A model generated the notes under the pieces. That model worked only from the letters and a program-made list of their open reading frames with translations, did no database searches and was not told the DNA's origin. This document shows positions 30,401-42,200 of a DNA stretch of 64,000 bases, piece after piece (position 1 is the first letter of the stretch; the number at the start of each line of letters is the position of its first letter). The stretch comes from Alnus glutinosa (lineage: Eukaryota > Streptophyta > Magnoliopsida > Fagales > Betulaceae), in assembly GCF_958979055.1 (NCBI RefSeq), contig NC_084899.1:1748501-1812500 (forward strand). The letters are read 5' to 3'. Position numbers and translations under genes: made by a program.

Positions 30401-30831
30401 ACTTGCCTGTTCAGAGAGATAGAGACGCTGGCGATTCTTGTAGGTAGCTTGCTCAAGCTGCGGACCCCACCTGCTCATAGCAACAACAAAACGATTAGGC
30501 CCTTAACAACAAACAAGCAAACAGAACACAAGCATAAACCCTGAGAACTAGAAGACAAGCTCAAAACCCTAGAAATGACTCTCAGAGACAGAGAGAGATA
30601 TTGTTTGTGGGCGGGGGGCTACCGGCAAGAGAGAGAGGGCCAGACGAGGTTGTGGTTGGCGAGCCAGTCGTAGAGGACGGGGACGAGCGACTTCCACTGG
30701 GTGTACTTGTCGTCCACGCTGGGCTGCTGGGCCTTCTTGGCCTTCACTGCCTCCTCTTTCTTCTCCTCCTTGGGTTTGGGCTTCCGGCCCCTCGTCTCCT
30801 TCTTCTTCACGATCTGCGGCTGCGACTCCAT
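24476..30831 (-). CDS. FVE: FVE/MSI4-type WD40 histone-binding protein, copy 1
   Basis: Plant RbAp46/48-class WD-repeat protein. In Arabidopsis, FVE acts with histone deacetylase and demethylase complexes in the autonomous flowering pathway and in cold responses. Fifteen exons: 30831-30623, 30470-30407, 30105-30019, 29901-29839, 29534-29469, 29341-29267, 28612-28537, 28023-27816, 27202-27121, 26930-26857, 26700-26589, 26460-26386, 26179-26103, 25249-25150 and 24586-24476. They join to 492 residues with consistent phases. The N-terminus is Lys-rich (an RGRKPKPKEEKK AT-hook/NLS-like run), followed by LYDWLANHNLVWPSLSCRW, the H4-binding N-terminal helix region. WD signatures include VLIWDV, SVVLWSIQDH, CLILWDAR, SVRMFDRR, LLNIWDY and LQIWRM. 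The ATG at 30831 was chosen; the open frame upstream lacks another ATG. Intron 2 has a GC donor. A (GA)n tract (30880-30912) lies upstream of the start. Confidence 0.96.
28056..28123 (-). mobile_element. Minimal LINE tail in FVE copy 1 intron 7
   Basis: A T/C-rich run ending GATAAGTAAG, flanked by GAAAA on both sides. FVE copy 2 has the uninterrupted empty site (39366-39380, GATGAAAATCTTAATG). GATAAGTAAG matches the 3' terminus of the LINE family at 39922 and 14667. So this is an extremely truncated insertion consisting mostly of A-tail. Confidence 0.7.
28980..29095 (-). repeat. Possible old SINE in FVE intron 6 (also in copy 2)
   Basis: The minus strand reads GGGTTCAGGTCC, close to a pol III B box, within a conserved block present in both FVE copies (copy 2: about 40555-40635). 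It therefore predates the duplication. No A-tail or target duplication was seen, so the call is weak. Confidence 0.25.
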
Positions 30832-30876
30832 CGCTGCTTCACCTCCTGCTCCTCCCAACTACGACACTGTCCAACT

Positions 30877-30916
<40 letters not shown>

Positions 30917-31164
30917 CTACCTCTGCGTCACGCATTTTAAAACACTCTGCTAAACACGCCATAACTGGGACTGTCATGGGCCGGGCCCTGGTCCATTAAT
31001 TAAGTCCGATTCCGTCGTCCACTCGCCCAGTCAAATGTGAGAGAGACGGAAACCATGTTAGTTGAAGGAATTAAATTAAACACTTGTCAGCTCGTAGTGT
31101 TTTATAAAAAAGACAGTTAGTTGAAGGGGGTTAAATATTATTTTTACTCTTTTTTTAAAAAATT

Positions 31165-33065
31165 TATGGTTAAATACATATTTGTCCCATGTGCTTTACG
31201 AACTTTTTTTTTTGCCCCTTCAGTTTTGTTTTATAACAAAATTGGTACTTGTGGTATGGCAAAAGACAGAAATGGTACTTCCGTCCAAAACTAACGTCCA
31301 GCCACATCGTCTTACAGGAGTCGACGTACATGCGCGACACCTGTCCTCATGACACACCTCAGCGCTGACGTAGCTACCATTTTTTTTTATTATTATTTTA
31401 ATGATTTCTTATATATATATATATATATATTTGGCCAAGGGGGTGGCTCAAGGTATCATTTCTGATACTTATTCAAACCACAGGGGGCATATCATGAAAT
31501 TTATAAAACCACAGGGGTATATATGGGAAAAAAATTGTATTTAAGTAACAAATATTTAGTCATTTTTTGGGTTATATCAATTGGCCACGCATATAATTTT
31601 GTGTTTCCAATTGTTACACATGACTGATTGTGTTTTGTTTTGTTTCTTTTTTTTTTTTAAGGGTTCAATTCTTGTCAACATGTTATTTTGATACACCACA
31701 GGCATACATGTTACTTTTTGTTCAAAACAAGCATACCAAATATACCAAATATTATTTGTGCATAAAGTACCTTTTATGATATAATTACAAAACTAAAGTA
31801 CCATTTTTGATACTTATTAAAACCACATGAGACAAATCATGAAATGTATAAAACTAAAGGGGTATATATTGGGAAAAAAAAAATTGTGGATTTTAATTTT
31901 AAGGTCTTTTTTGTTTTTTTTTTTTAAAAAAAAAAATTATAACAGTGGCTCAGCCACCCCTTTAGGCCACATGGGGTGGCCGAATCACCCTATTGGCCAA
32001 AATGTGGGTGCCCGGCCACTCCCAAGGGCCAAAGTGTAAAAAAAAAAAAAAAAAAGGTTTTTGGCCGGCCACATTTGGCCTGGGGGTCTGGGGGTGGTCA
32101 TGGCCCATGGGGCAAGGACCAAAACCTAATTTTTTATTTTATTTTATTTTTTTTCACTTTGGCCCTTGGGGGTGGCCGGCCACCCACATTTTGGCTAAGG
32201 GGTGATTCGGCCACCCCATGTGGCACAAAGGGGTGGCTAAGCCACCGCTCTAATTTTTTATTTTTTTTTTAAAAAAAAAAACCTTAAAATTAAAAATTAC
32301 AATTTTTTTTTTCCAATATATACCCCTGTAGTTTTATACATTTCATGAAGTGTCCCTTGTGGTTTTAATAAGTACCAGAAATTGTACTTTAGTTTTGTAA
32401 TTATATCATAAATGGTACTCTATACACAAATAATATTTGGTATATTTGGTATGTCTGTTTTGAACTAAAAGTAACATGTATGCCTGTCGTATATCAAAAT
32501 AACATGTTGACAAGAATTGAACCTTTTTTTTTAAACAAAACACAATCAATCATGTGTAACAATTTGAAACACAAAATTATATGCGTGGCCAATTGATATA
32601 ACCCAAAAAATGACTAAATGTTTGTTACTTAAACACAATTTTTTTTTCCATATATATCCCTGTGGTTTTATAAATTTCATGATGTGTTTCCTGTGATTTG
32701 AATAAGTATCAGAAATTGTACCTTGATGGTGGCTCAGCCATCCCCTTTGCCAAAATGAGGGTGGCAGCCACCCCAGATTTTTTTTTTTTTTTTATATATA
32801 TTATTATTATTATTATATATAAGAAATCATTAAAATAATTAAAAAAAAATGGTAGCCACGTCAACGCTGAGGTGTGCTACGGGGACAGGTGTCGTGCATG
32901 TATGCCGACACCTGTAGGATGACATGGCTGGACGTTAGTTTTGGACAAAGGTACCATTTTCGTCTTTTTCCATACCACATGTACCAATTTTGATACAAAA
33001 TAAAACCGAGGGGGCAAAAAATAAAGTTCGTAAAGCACATGGGTGTCTAGCCTATTTAACCCAAA
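31165..33065. mobile_element. 1.9-kb near-complete inverted repeat (foldback element)
   Basis: The two halves are reverse complements along almost their whole length, with the axis near 32110. Matching landmarks are CATGTGCTTTACGAAC (31189-31204) against GTTCGTAAAGCACATG (33026-33041); GGACGTTAG-type words near 31290 and 32935; and TCAATTGGCCACGCATATAA (31578-31597) against TTATATGCGTGGCCAATTGA (about 32577-32596). A GGCCACCCC-rich centre lies at 31955-32245. AAAAAATT flanks both ends and may be the target duplication. No transposase frame is present. It lies about 330 bp upstream of the FVE copy 1 ATG and has no counterpart beside copy 2. Confidence 0.85.
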
Positions 33066-33554
33066 AAATTATCACTTATCATGTACCATAAATACCGTAA
33101 AAATAAAATGTTTGATTTGAAATAATAATTAGGATTTAAGTTATCTAAAAGCTCTAGAAAACTCTATAACTAATTTTTTTTTTTTTTAAAAAAAAACGAT
33201 AATTCACTGCAACGACGAGAAATTTGATGCCCTCGTAGAGCTTTTTGGCAAAGCACTTCACCCATATAATCACCTAATAGCTAAGCAACTTTACAGTTGT
33301 AAAACATTTTGGCAAAGGCGGGATTCCACGATTACTTTTATGTTTGACCTCATGTTAGGGTGGCAATTCATGTTCGCTTTTAAAGAAATGAGTATAAAGG
33401 CCTTAGGCTTTGGACCCCATGTTTATTTATATCCATATCATACTATTATCTATTATGTATAGTTCATTCATTAAATGTTGAAATAATTAAGTATAAATAA
33501 TTAGTCAATAGTATACTTCAAGAAAGACAAGCAAATAATAAAAATGAAAGCACA

Positions 33555-33720
33555 TTTTAAGTGAAGTGGAAATGATATATTTCATGGTCCAAATTATATT
33601 TTACAAATCTAATGGTGTATATGTTACTACATCATTTAAAATTTTAAAATGGTCAGCACCATATATACCATTGGTTGCAACAAAACAAAATTTAAACCAT
33701 AAAATAATTACTCTCCATTT
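33555..33720. repeat. Dispersed repeat copy B
   Basis: Ordered word matches with copies at 21125 and 47605: TGGAAATGATATATTTCATGG, ACAAATCTAATGGTGTATATG, ACATCATTTAAAA, CACCATATATACCATTGGTTGC, AACAAAATTTAAACCATA, and CTCTCCATTTCC downstream. Noncoding. Confidence 0.6.
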
Positions 33721-34215
33721 CCTATCCCTGATCACATAGAATCTATCAAGACTCTAGACCAGAATTGATTATTCTAACCACAAATTAAAAGAGCTAGAGT
33801 TGTATAATACACTAATGACCCATGTCCTTTGATGCAATTTTATTGATACCCTATTAATATTACTAATTTTTCTAATCACAACTCTAGTGATATACAATTA
33901 TTCTAAATTAGCACTTCCATCTACATCCTGTTAAACTTACTAACAAAAACGAGCCACGTGAAAATTATTGGATATTACATTAGTGAGTGAGTGGAGACAC
34001 ATGTATCTCAAGGGACAAATTTGTGTAATTGTTTAGTACAGAATGGAAGTAAATAATTAAAACAATCAAAGTCTAGAGGAGGTTGATATATATAATTAAA
34101 GTTATAAGTTTTAATTTAAAATTAAAATCAACTATTTGCACTAGGGAAACTTTAACAGCCAGCCACTTTGGCTATGGTGGCGCGTAAGATGGTGGAGCTA
34201 TAATGAGTGAAAGGC

Positions 34216-34340
34216 ACTACAAAAAAACAATAAAAAAATAGTGAATTTTCCGGCGTTTTAAGTAGTAGCGGCCAACTAAAAACACTGCAACAGATATTAT
34301 GTTGTAGCGTTTTGTTTGGACGCCGATAATGGTGAGTTTT
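34216..34340. mobile_element. Possible CACTA transposon terminus
   Basis: CACTACAAAAAAAC is the typical terminal motif of plant CACTA (En/Spm) elements, and the following GGCGTTTTAAGTAGTAGCGG resembles subterminal repeats of such elements. No opposite end (TTTTGTAGTG) was found downstream in reach, so it may be a one-ended remnant. Confidence 0.4.
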
Positions 34341-35599
34341 CTTGACATTTGGTGAGAAAACGTCAGGATAGATAGCATATATACCAGCATTTGGAGCAAA
34401 ATGGTGTTTAGAAGTGCTGTGATCGACATTCTAAGTTGATAAATCTTAGCTAAACGTGTCCACCTTCGTGCCTACCTTCATGAAATTTTGAACTACTATC
34501 CCTTGATATCCTCTTCCATCATTATTTGTGGTTGGTTGAATGTTTGCAGGTTTTTGAGTTGAAGAGTGTTGCTGACTTGGCTGACTTGGATTAACAAAAA
34601 AAATATTTCTATATAATATACGTCGGTCACAAGCCAAGATTTATTTCCTAATCAGTCGTCTCGCGTAGCCTCCACCTCAATCTCATTCTTGAGATTTCAA
34701 ACTAAAAGCAGCTGCCAACGTCAGCTTAAGAAGACAAACTGTAAGCAAATTTCTTCACAGTTTCTTACTCATGATTTATGTCTTTTCCCCTTGATTTTAT
34801 CTTTCTAGATGAAATAAGAGTGGGTCAAGGTGTAGATACAGATAGAGCTCTTTCTCGAGTTTCTTCCCTTTGATTTAGTGAAAGGAGATGACTAGGAGAA
34901 GGCTCTTGTGAATTCCCTTCAAAACGGGGCCTTGTTTCTTTTTCTTTTTTTTTAATTGAATATGACAAAGTCAACCAGTCTTTCTTGAATAGTTTAGCTT
35001 GTCATAGGCTGATAGCTTAGCTAGCCCTATGACACCGTAGTGTACTCCTCTAGCTCTCTATCTCTATCTCTCTCTCTCTCTCTGCGTGCGTGTGATTAAA
35101 GGACTTGTAGACATGCAGACACAGCGCATGCTCCTGACGTGCATCAATTTTTAAGCAAAAACGCGTCAAAAAGTTATCAATTCATGCTGCTGGATTGGTT
35201 CAGCTTGGGGAAATAAACCGTCAAAGAGTTTCCTTGCTTTTTTTATAAGCATTGTCACTGCTGTTGAGGTCTATTTGTTTTTCTCTGTTTCTGGGTGCAA
35301 ATGCAATATTCGTGTGTTAAGCTTTTATAATTAATGGGGTTTATTTTACCAACACAAAAAGATGACATTCAAATTTAGAACTAAACTTCTCGTTTTCCTG
35401 ATGGGCATGCATGCATGAGAACGGGGCCGGCGTCCTCATCTTGGCCAGCATTCTCTGCGGACACCGGCCTCATCTTGGCTGGCGCTTTCAAAGAATGCCG
35501 GTACAAGATAGCTCCGGTGTTCACTAGAAATGCCTACCATTACCCTCGCTTCACCAGCGCTCATAGTAGACGTCATCCCAGAACACTGTATAAGCCGAC

Positions 35600-36064
35600 A
35601 TTACAACCAGATGCTGGGACAACATATCCCAGTGTTGAATCTCTCTTTCCCAGCGCATTTTGGGCGCCGGGATATGCACAATCTTTTGCTAATTAGGAAG
35701 TTGCCTTCAAGAAACAGAAACATATTTTCCAGCTTGAACAGAGGTTGATTCAACAGTGAGATGAGCGGGATAAGCTTCACCCAAATTGGGAAGGCAAGGG
35801 GGGTACACCACATCGAGTGGGCAACCTGAAGAATCCCGACATACAATGGCGGCCATAGAGCCACATCAAAATTGATCTTGATGCCACCCAGAGGGAGAAT
35901 TGGAGAAATCGTCCAAGCCACTGAAGGAGAGAAGGAAGATATTGATTTCCAAGCATGATAATGCTCTAAACATAACTTCCTTGTAAGGGAGGAGAGATGG
36001 AGGGCATCCACCGAGAGCTAATCAGGAACCGCCCAGCTACAGTTAAGCCAAATTAGACCCATAG
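35600..36064 (-). pseudogene. LINE RNase H remnant next to FVE copy 2
   Basis: Minus-strand translation gives GIKINFDVAL, then in another frame VCRDSSGCPLDVVYPP and LPNLGEAYPAHLTVESTSVQ. This is the order of blocks in LINE-type RNase H domains, broken by frameshifts. It ends right at the edge of the duplicated unit (36066). Confidence 0.6.
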
Positions 36065-36214
36065 ATTAGTGATCATCCTGGAACTTGAGAAAGGGTTGTA
36101 GACTTGTCCACCACAATTACTACTACAAAGACATTGCTAGCAATTTCTCCGCCTAAATACAAAAACAGAAGCCCCAATCAATATCCTGTTATTTTACAGG
36201 TGTTGTAAAAGTTC

Positions 36215-39200
36215 TTAGGATTCTCGAGGCTTTGAAGCACAAGCAACCACATGCGACTTGAACTTATCCAGCTCTGCAAGAACCTCCTCCTCAGGCCTGT
36301 AGATCAAATCACTCATGCGCCATATCTGCAGAGATTAATGTCAGTTTCGTGAATCAACTCAAGTCACTGAAACAAACTTAAAGAGAACTTTTATATGACC
36401 TTAAACATATCGGAAAAAAAAAAAAAAGGATCAGAAAGGAAAAGTAGCGGTTTTTCTTCTTTTTTAGTTTTTTGGTAAGGAGAGAGGTGGGGTTGTTCAA
36501 GTTGCTATTTAAAGCTTTTCCATCCCATAGGGGGGGTAAAATTCAAGTAGTGGGTGATTATTGCTGGGGAAGGACTAAAATTAACAGCTTCATCACTCTA
36601 ATGCTATTCAAATATTATTTTTGTTGTAAGAACACTCTAGAACCATCTTGTGTAAACGCTGCACATTGATATTACAACAAATTACGGGATATCTATCCAA
36701 GCTTATAGCTTCTTCATCTGTGTCAATCTCAACACTATCTTTCATAAGTTTCCCTCATCTTTCCCAGTGTGCATGTTTGAAAGACTTGAACGGCAATAAT
36801 TCCTTGAACTAATTTCCCATCTGATCACCTATATGTTCATACATTATAAAACTTATGCAAGCAAATAATAAAATGAAAACCAAAAGTATCATACCTGTAA
36901 TGTCCCTCCTCCACCAGTAGTATCACAATCATCAGAGACGCTAACAATAGTCCATGGATCAGATGCATTCCAATGGAAATCAACAACTTTGTCCCTGCAT
37001 AAAAGTGAAGACTTTATGAGTAAATCAGTCAAAGAAACACTTTAAAAACACCTTGAAGAAATGCATAATTAACCAATCAAACCATATAAGCCAGGACTAA
37101 AAAGGAGTGCAATATTATATGCTGGGCATCTCATAACAAGGTCTGTACCCAGAACAGGTCCCACTTGAGTCGATCAGGAAAGAAGTGGCTTGGATAAGGT
37201 CCTATCCTTCAACCTTTTTTTTTTGGCATAAAGCGACCACTCTTAAGGCTCAAACTTGCACACTTGCGTTTAAGATGTTTGCCATTACACATACAATGGC
37301 CCCTATGCTAGGCATCTCATAACAAGAGTTGAAAATTTCCGAATGCAAAATCAAGCAAGGGAAAACTTTTGAAATTGGAACATAAGAACCATTGGAGATA
37401 AAATACGTCAAGCAAACAGCAAAAGGGCTTTAGACCACTACCATTTCACGAAAAACTTTGACTGCTAAGTTTGCAAAGGTTTCTGAGTGCTATCAACACG
37501 GAGATTTAAGCATATCTCATAGAATAATGTGTTTTTGCGACAACCAACACACCAGATCAGCAATAGTCAAGTAAAGTTCTAATGGACGGGGTGTGTATAC
37601 ATGGGTAGCATTGTGAAAATCATAAAACAAATATACAAATGGACATCAAGATGAGATGGAAAATACAGGATAAGAAGAAAGAAAACCAATAATTGAAGGG
37701 ATATGAAAATAATTGAAGGGATATGAAACAAAAACCAAGTTCAAATGAAGAGCATTTTGAGTCAGGTCAATGATGGCCTGGTTCAGAAGAAGATATGGTC
37801 CAAGATACAACAGAATTTTAAAAATAATCCTGTAACTGAGACCCTATATAGCTGGAGAGTCTTTCTCAGGGTAAGTCAATGGAGTGAAAAAGACAGATTC
37901 AAACCTGTGCCCAGCATGCTGAAAAAACAAGCCTGGAGGAGAACTTGGACTTCTTGTTGCTCGCTCTACCTTTTTACCAACCTGCAACATGAAATAAAAG
38001 ATTGTCAAAGACAAGGAAAAAGCATGCATGTTAGCGAACATACCCAATATCAACAGTGGCAAAATGACAGACTCTGACACACATAAAAGGCAAACATGTT
38101 CATATTTGACTGCTTGAAAGGAAGGACCTATGTAATCCCAGAGACATAACAGCAATTAAACTCAGATAAGTACAGTTCAAAAGTTTCCACCTTCTCATAA
38201 TCCCAGATGTTCAAGAGACCATCCTCTGCAGAACTTCCAAAGACAGATGACTTGTCCGGAGACCACTGGAACAGGAAACATACTTCAGTAATAACAAAAG
38301 TTTCAAAACTACCAGTTTGGAAAAAAGATATGCCTCATAAAAAGTAGAAAGTATGAGACTAAAGAAAGAAGAAAACAAGAAGATTCATTAATACCTGAAC
38401 ACAAAGGACAGCAGCTTTGTGACCCTCAAATTTATATATAGGTGACCCAACTCCATTTGAAGTGAGATTTCGGCGATCAAACATGCGAACAGAATTATCT
38501 GCTGACCTGGAAAGAGATTACAACAATTTGAATGTACGTATCTACTAATTTTCAGCATCTCCTCCCCCCCCCCCCCCCCCCCCCCCCAGTGCAAAATTAA
38601 GCACCATCGAACCCAGAAGAGTATCACACACCCAAAATACAGTGAGACAATAAAATTGAAAGAAACATGAGATCACAACATACCCAGTTAGAATAAGGTT
38701 ATCATCGTGGGGATTCCAATCAACACAGTGAAGATCAGCATTATGTGCCTTTTCAACCTGTCAAACAGAAACAACAACAGACAAATATAATCAACAAAAG
38801 CCGAGAATTTATCTAACAAAAAATGTTACAGATTCAAGAAATAAGTATTGCTGCTAGTGTATAGTCAAAATCATAAATTGAAAACCATAATAACAAAAAA
38901 AAAAAAAGCATTAAATAAGAGGACCAAAAATTTAAAAAGCAAATGGGGCAAATAACCTTAACAGCGGGGCTAGAGCCAACTCTCGCATCCCATAATATGA
39001 GGCAGGAATCATCACCTACACTACAAAACTCCTGTGCACTTCAGCAGAGAGATATAAAAGCGTCAGAAATAGGACATTTCATAAGCCATAATAGCTAGTA
39101 AGCCCACTGCTAATAAAGTCATGCAAATTTACCTGGATGGACAGAACGTCACATCTTCAACTGTTTCTTCATGCCCAAGGTAGACACCCCGTGGTCCAAC

Positions 39201-42200
39201 AGAAGGGCCATCAGCAGCTTTATCATTGCCTTCTCCAGGTTTAGTATTTTGTTTAACGATTGATCCACTAGATCCTGGAGATGTGGCTGCTGTTGATATA
39301 TGGTCCTGAATACTCCACAAAACCACCGACTTGTCCTTCCCTGTAATAAGAATCTTATTCTTCAGATGAAAATCTTAATGAAGACAAAACTCATTTTTAT
39401 TAAGCATAATAATAAAAGGACATAGCATGCAGGAACTCCAACAAATTTATTGGAGGCGACATTCAACAGGATTCATAACATCTCAAGCAGTGGAAATAAA
39501 GAGAGAAAGATTTTAGCAATAGTTTCTACACTTCATTGAAATAGTAGAAATAACTTTTAAAATATATATATATATATATAGTCACCTCCAGAGAGCACAT
39601 AGGGTTCAGTACGACACATTGCAAGAGCAAATTCTGCATTATCTTGATGTCCAGTCAAAATCTGCAGGAAGCAAAATTCAATGTTAATATCATGAAAGAA
39701 AGAAGCATAATCAGTACAGGCCATACAAAAGATAAAGGCTGACAGTTGTTGTACTAATATCAAATTAGTCCCAAGAAAGAAATTCTAAAAGGTCCACTAA
39801 TTAATTGTATCATCTACACAGATACTGACGCTAGAAGGTCCAGAAGATTTTTTTTTTTTTTTTGGGACAAGTTGGTCCAGAAGATTAACTAAAAAGTCAT
39901 GCCACTAATAGTTCATTTTCTTTTTTTTGATAAGTAAGAATACTTTATTAAAGAAAGCGTAAGGCGCCCCTAAGTACACATGAAGTATACACAGGAACAA
40001 CCAAAGCTAACCCACTAAAACTCAATAGAACCAACAAAACCCAAACCCCTCGAAAACGAAGAAAAACCCCAAAACAAACTACAGTAGAAACCAACTAAGA
40101 ACAAAAACAACCCACCACCCACCCACCAAAGCACACAAACCTACATCATGTGTGCCTTGCCTTTCCTACTCCTAGAAGGAACTTTAGCATCACCATAATT
40201 GATGGAGCTATGCAAATTTAGTAGCTCCCTTTTTCCCTTAGACTTTTGGCGCGCAATCATCTTCTCCCGCTGAAAATCCTCTTCCATGGCTTCCCTAATT
40301 GCCAAGGCCTCCTCCCCAAAACCCCTTCCAATGCCCAATCCAAGGGCGATCCATCCCAATAGTTCATTTTCTCTGTACAGATTTCTGATTTCACCTCTCT
40401 TGGCAAGAACTTAAGAGAACATTGCAACAATATAGACTTAATTTCTTAAGCTTTTGGAGTACACTTCCACATACCGCTGTTAAATTTTTTTATAACATAT
40501 TTTCTAGCTTACAGACATATAAACAACAGCTTCTTTTAATGGAAAATAACTCATGCACCCATAAGGACCTGAACCCATGACTTCACCCACCATACCATTC
40601 CAAGGACGATGAAGGTGCCATTTAGTCCAAAAAGAAAGCATTAATCCTAGTATTCCAAAAGCTAAGGAATCTCACATCACAATACAGATCCAAAGTGAAG
40701 CTTTTCCCTCAGATAATAATGAGTGAATTTGCCATAATGGTAAGTTATAAAGGATTTAAATAAAGGAAATGGGAGTTTAACAATGAGGGAAAAAAACATT
40801 CTGACAATAAAAATGTACCAAATCTGGACGAGAATTGGTAGCTCCAAGGACAGCATGGCGGTTAGGTTGAGCTTCGACATCCCAAATAAGAACCTGAGTT
40901 TTAGTATATCCAATAATTAGCAACATTAAAATTTTCAGGTTAATGAAACGTAGAAATCAAAGACAACTAAAATATACTCGATCCAAAGTATATACATGAC
41001 AAACTTCATAAAACACTTACATCAGGACTGTCAGTATGAGTAGCCACTATCTTAGAGTTCTGTGGGAGTTCCCTGATCCTGTTGACCTGCAAAATGGTAT
41101 TAACTAATTAATGCAATAAGTATCAAGGGATTCAATAATAAACGGGCACCTCCATCATTTGCAACAATGGAGACAAAAACAAATAAAATTGAACAAGACT
41201 CAAAGCAACGAGCCTTTTCACTGAAAAAATTACAACCGTAGGATAGCTATTTCCTTCCGTTTTGCACAATAACAGTAACATGCTTTTAAATGGGTTTGAT
41301 ACAAAGTATCCAGAAAAAAACAATGGGTTTGATACAAAGTATCCAGAAAAGAAAAAAAAAAAAAAAAAATCCACTTCATTTTTTAGTATATGGGTGATTT
41401 TATGCATTTGGTGAATGGACGACTCATACCTCTCCAGGATGTATGATAGTTTTGTACTTCTTTACAAATGGCGAGCGCGCTTCTTCATTGAACTGAAAAA
41501 TAAAGCAATTTATGGTAAACAAAGAAGTTAGCTGCATGCATAACCTCGTTGGAGTTAAAGTAGTGCACGAGAAGGAGAACGCAAAAACATCTCAAAATAA
41601 TGAGTTACCTGGGATATGTGCTCTGCGGCTGCAACCCTGGGTTTGACAACTTCACAATTCGCAATGACCAGAGTATTTGGAACACTACCATCAGTCTGAA
41701 AACAAAAGGGGAAAAAAAAACCAATAATCAAGTGAAGAAGACCCATAAACTTGCTTTGTACAAGACAGCCTAATTAAGCTCTTTGCTTCAGAGCATTGGC
41801 AAACATACAGAATAATATAAAATATCTTAATCAAATTGACTATTTGTGTCTTACAACATGGAATTGAGATAATAAAAGAAAATGCACGAAACTTCGCATA
41901 TTCAACATAAAAGTATGATTCTGATGCAAACAACGAGGAATTCAAACATCACAATAGTACATCTTAAACTCAAACTTGTTTGGTTAATTAATATACTTAA
42001 GAAGCCACCTATAGTGTAATTTCAGTTAACGAATCGAATTGACACATAGCAAACTTGCCTGTTCAGAGAGATAGAGACGCTGGCGATTCTTGTAGGTAGC
42101 TTGCTCAAGCTGCGGACCCCACCTGCTCATAGCAACAACAAAACGATTACGCCCTTAACAACAAACAAACAAACAAACAGAAGACCAGCATAAACCCTGA

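Larger units (their letters stand above)
24326..31058. repeat. Tandem segmental duplication, copy 1
   Basis: 6.73-kb unit homologous to 36066-42733 in direct orientation. The left edge is TTAGTGATCATCCTGG in both; the right edge is GACGGAAACCATGT in both. It contains a whole FVE-type gene. Unique to this copy: a short LINE tail (28056-28123), a poly-C run (28816-28835), about 500 bp of intron 8 and about 210 bp of intron 7 missing from copy 2. Confidence 0.95.
33066..35599. other. Region between FVE copies, no gene
   Basis: 33220-33400 is diverged homology to the 5' flank of FVE copy 2 (42955-43110; shared words include ACCTAATAGCTAA/ACCTAACAGCTAA and CTTTTTGGCAAA). A dispersed repeat copy (33555-33720) and a CACTA-like end (34216) follow. 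A (CT)n run lies at 35049-35084. The rest is unassigned. Confidence 0.55.

Noticed and set aside
30832-30858. Upstream start for FVE copy 1 (and the same at 42513-42539 for copy 2)
   Set aside because: The open frame extends nine codons upstream but begins with TTG; the first ATG is at 30831 (42512 in copy 2).
31827-32272. Plus-strand frames of up to 98 codons rich in Trp/Gly/Pro
   Set aside because: They lie in the symmetrical centre of the 1.9-kb inverted repeat and have no homology.
40141-40359. 72-codon minus-strand open frame in FVE copy 2 intron 6
   Set aside because: It is LINE-derived and lies within a target-duplicated insertion, so it is not a host gene.
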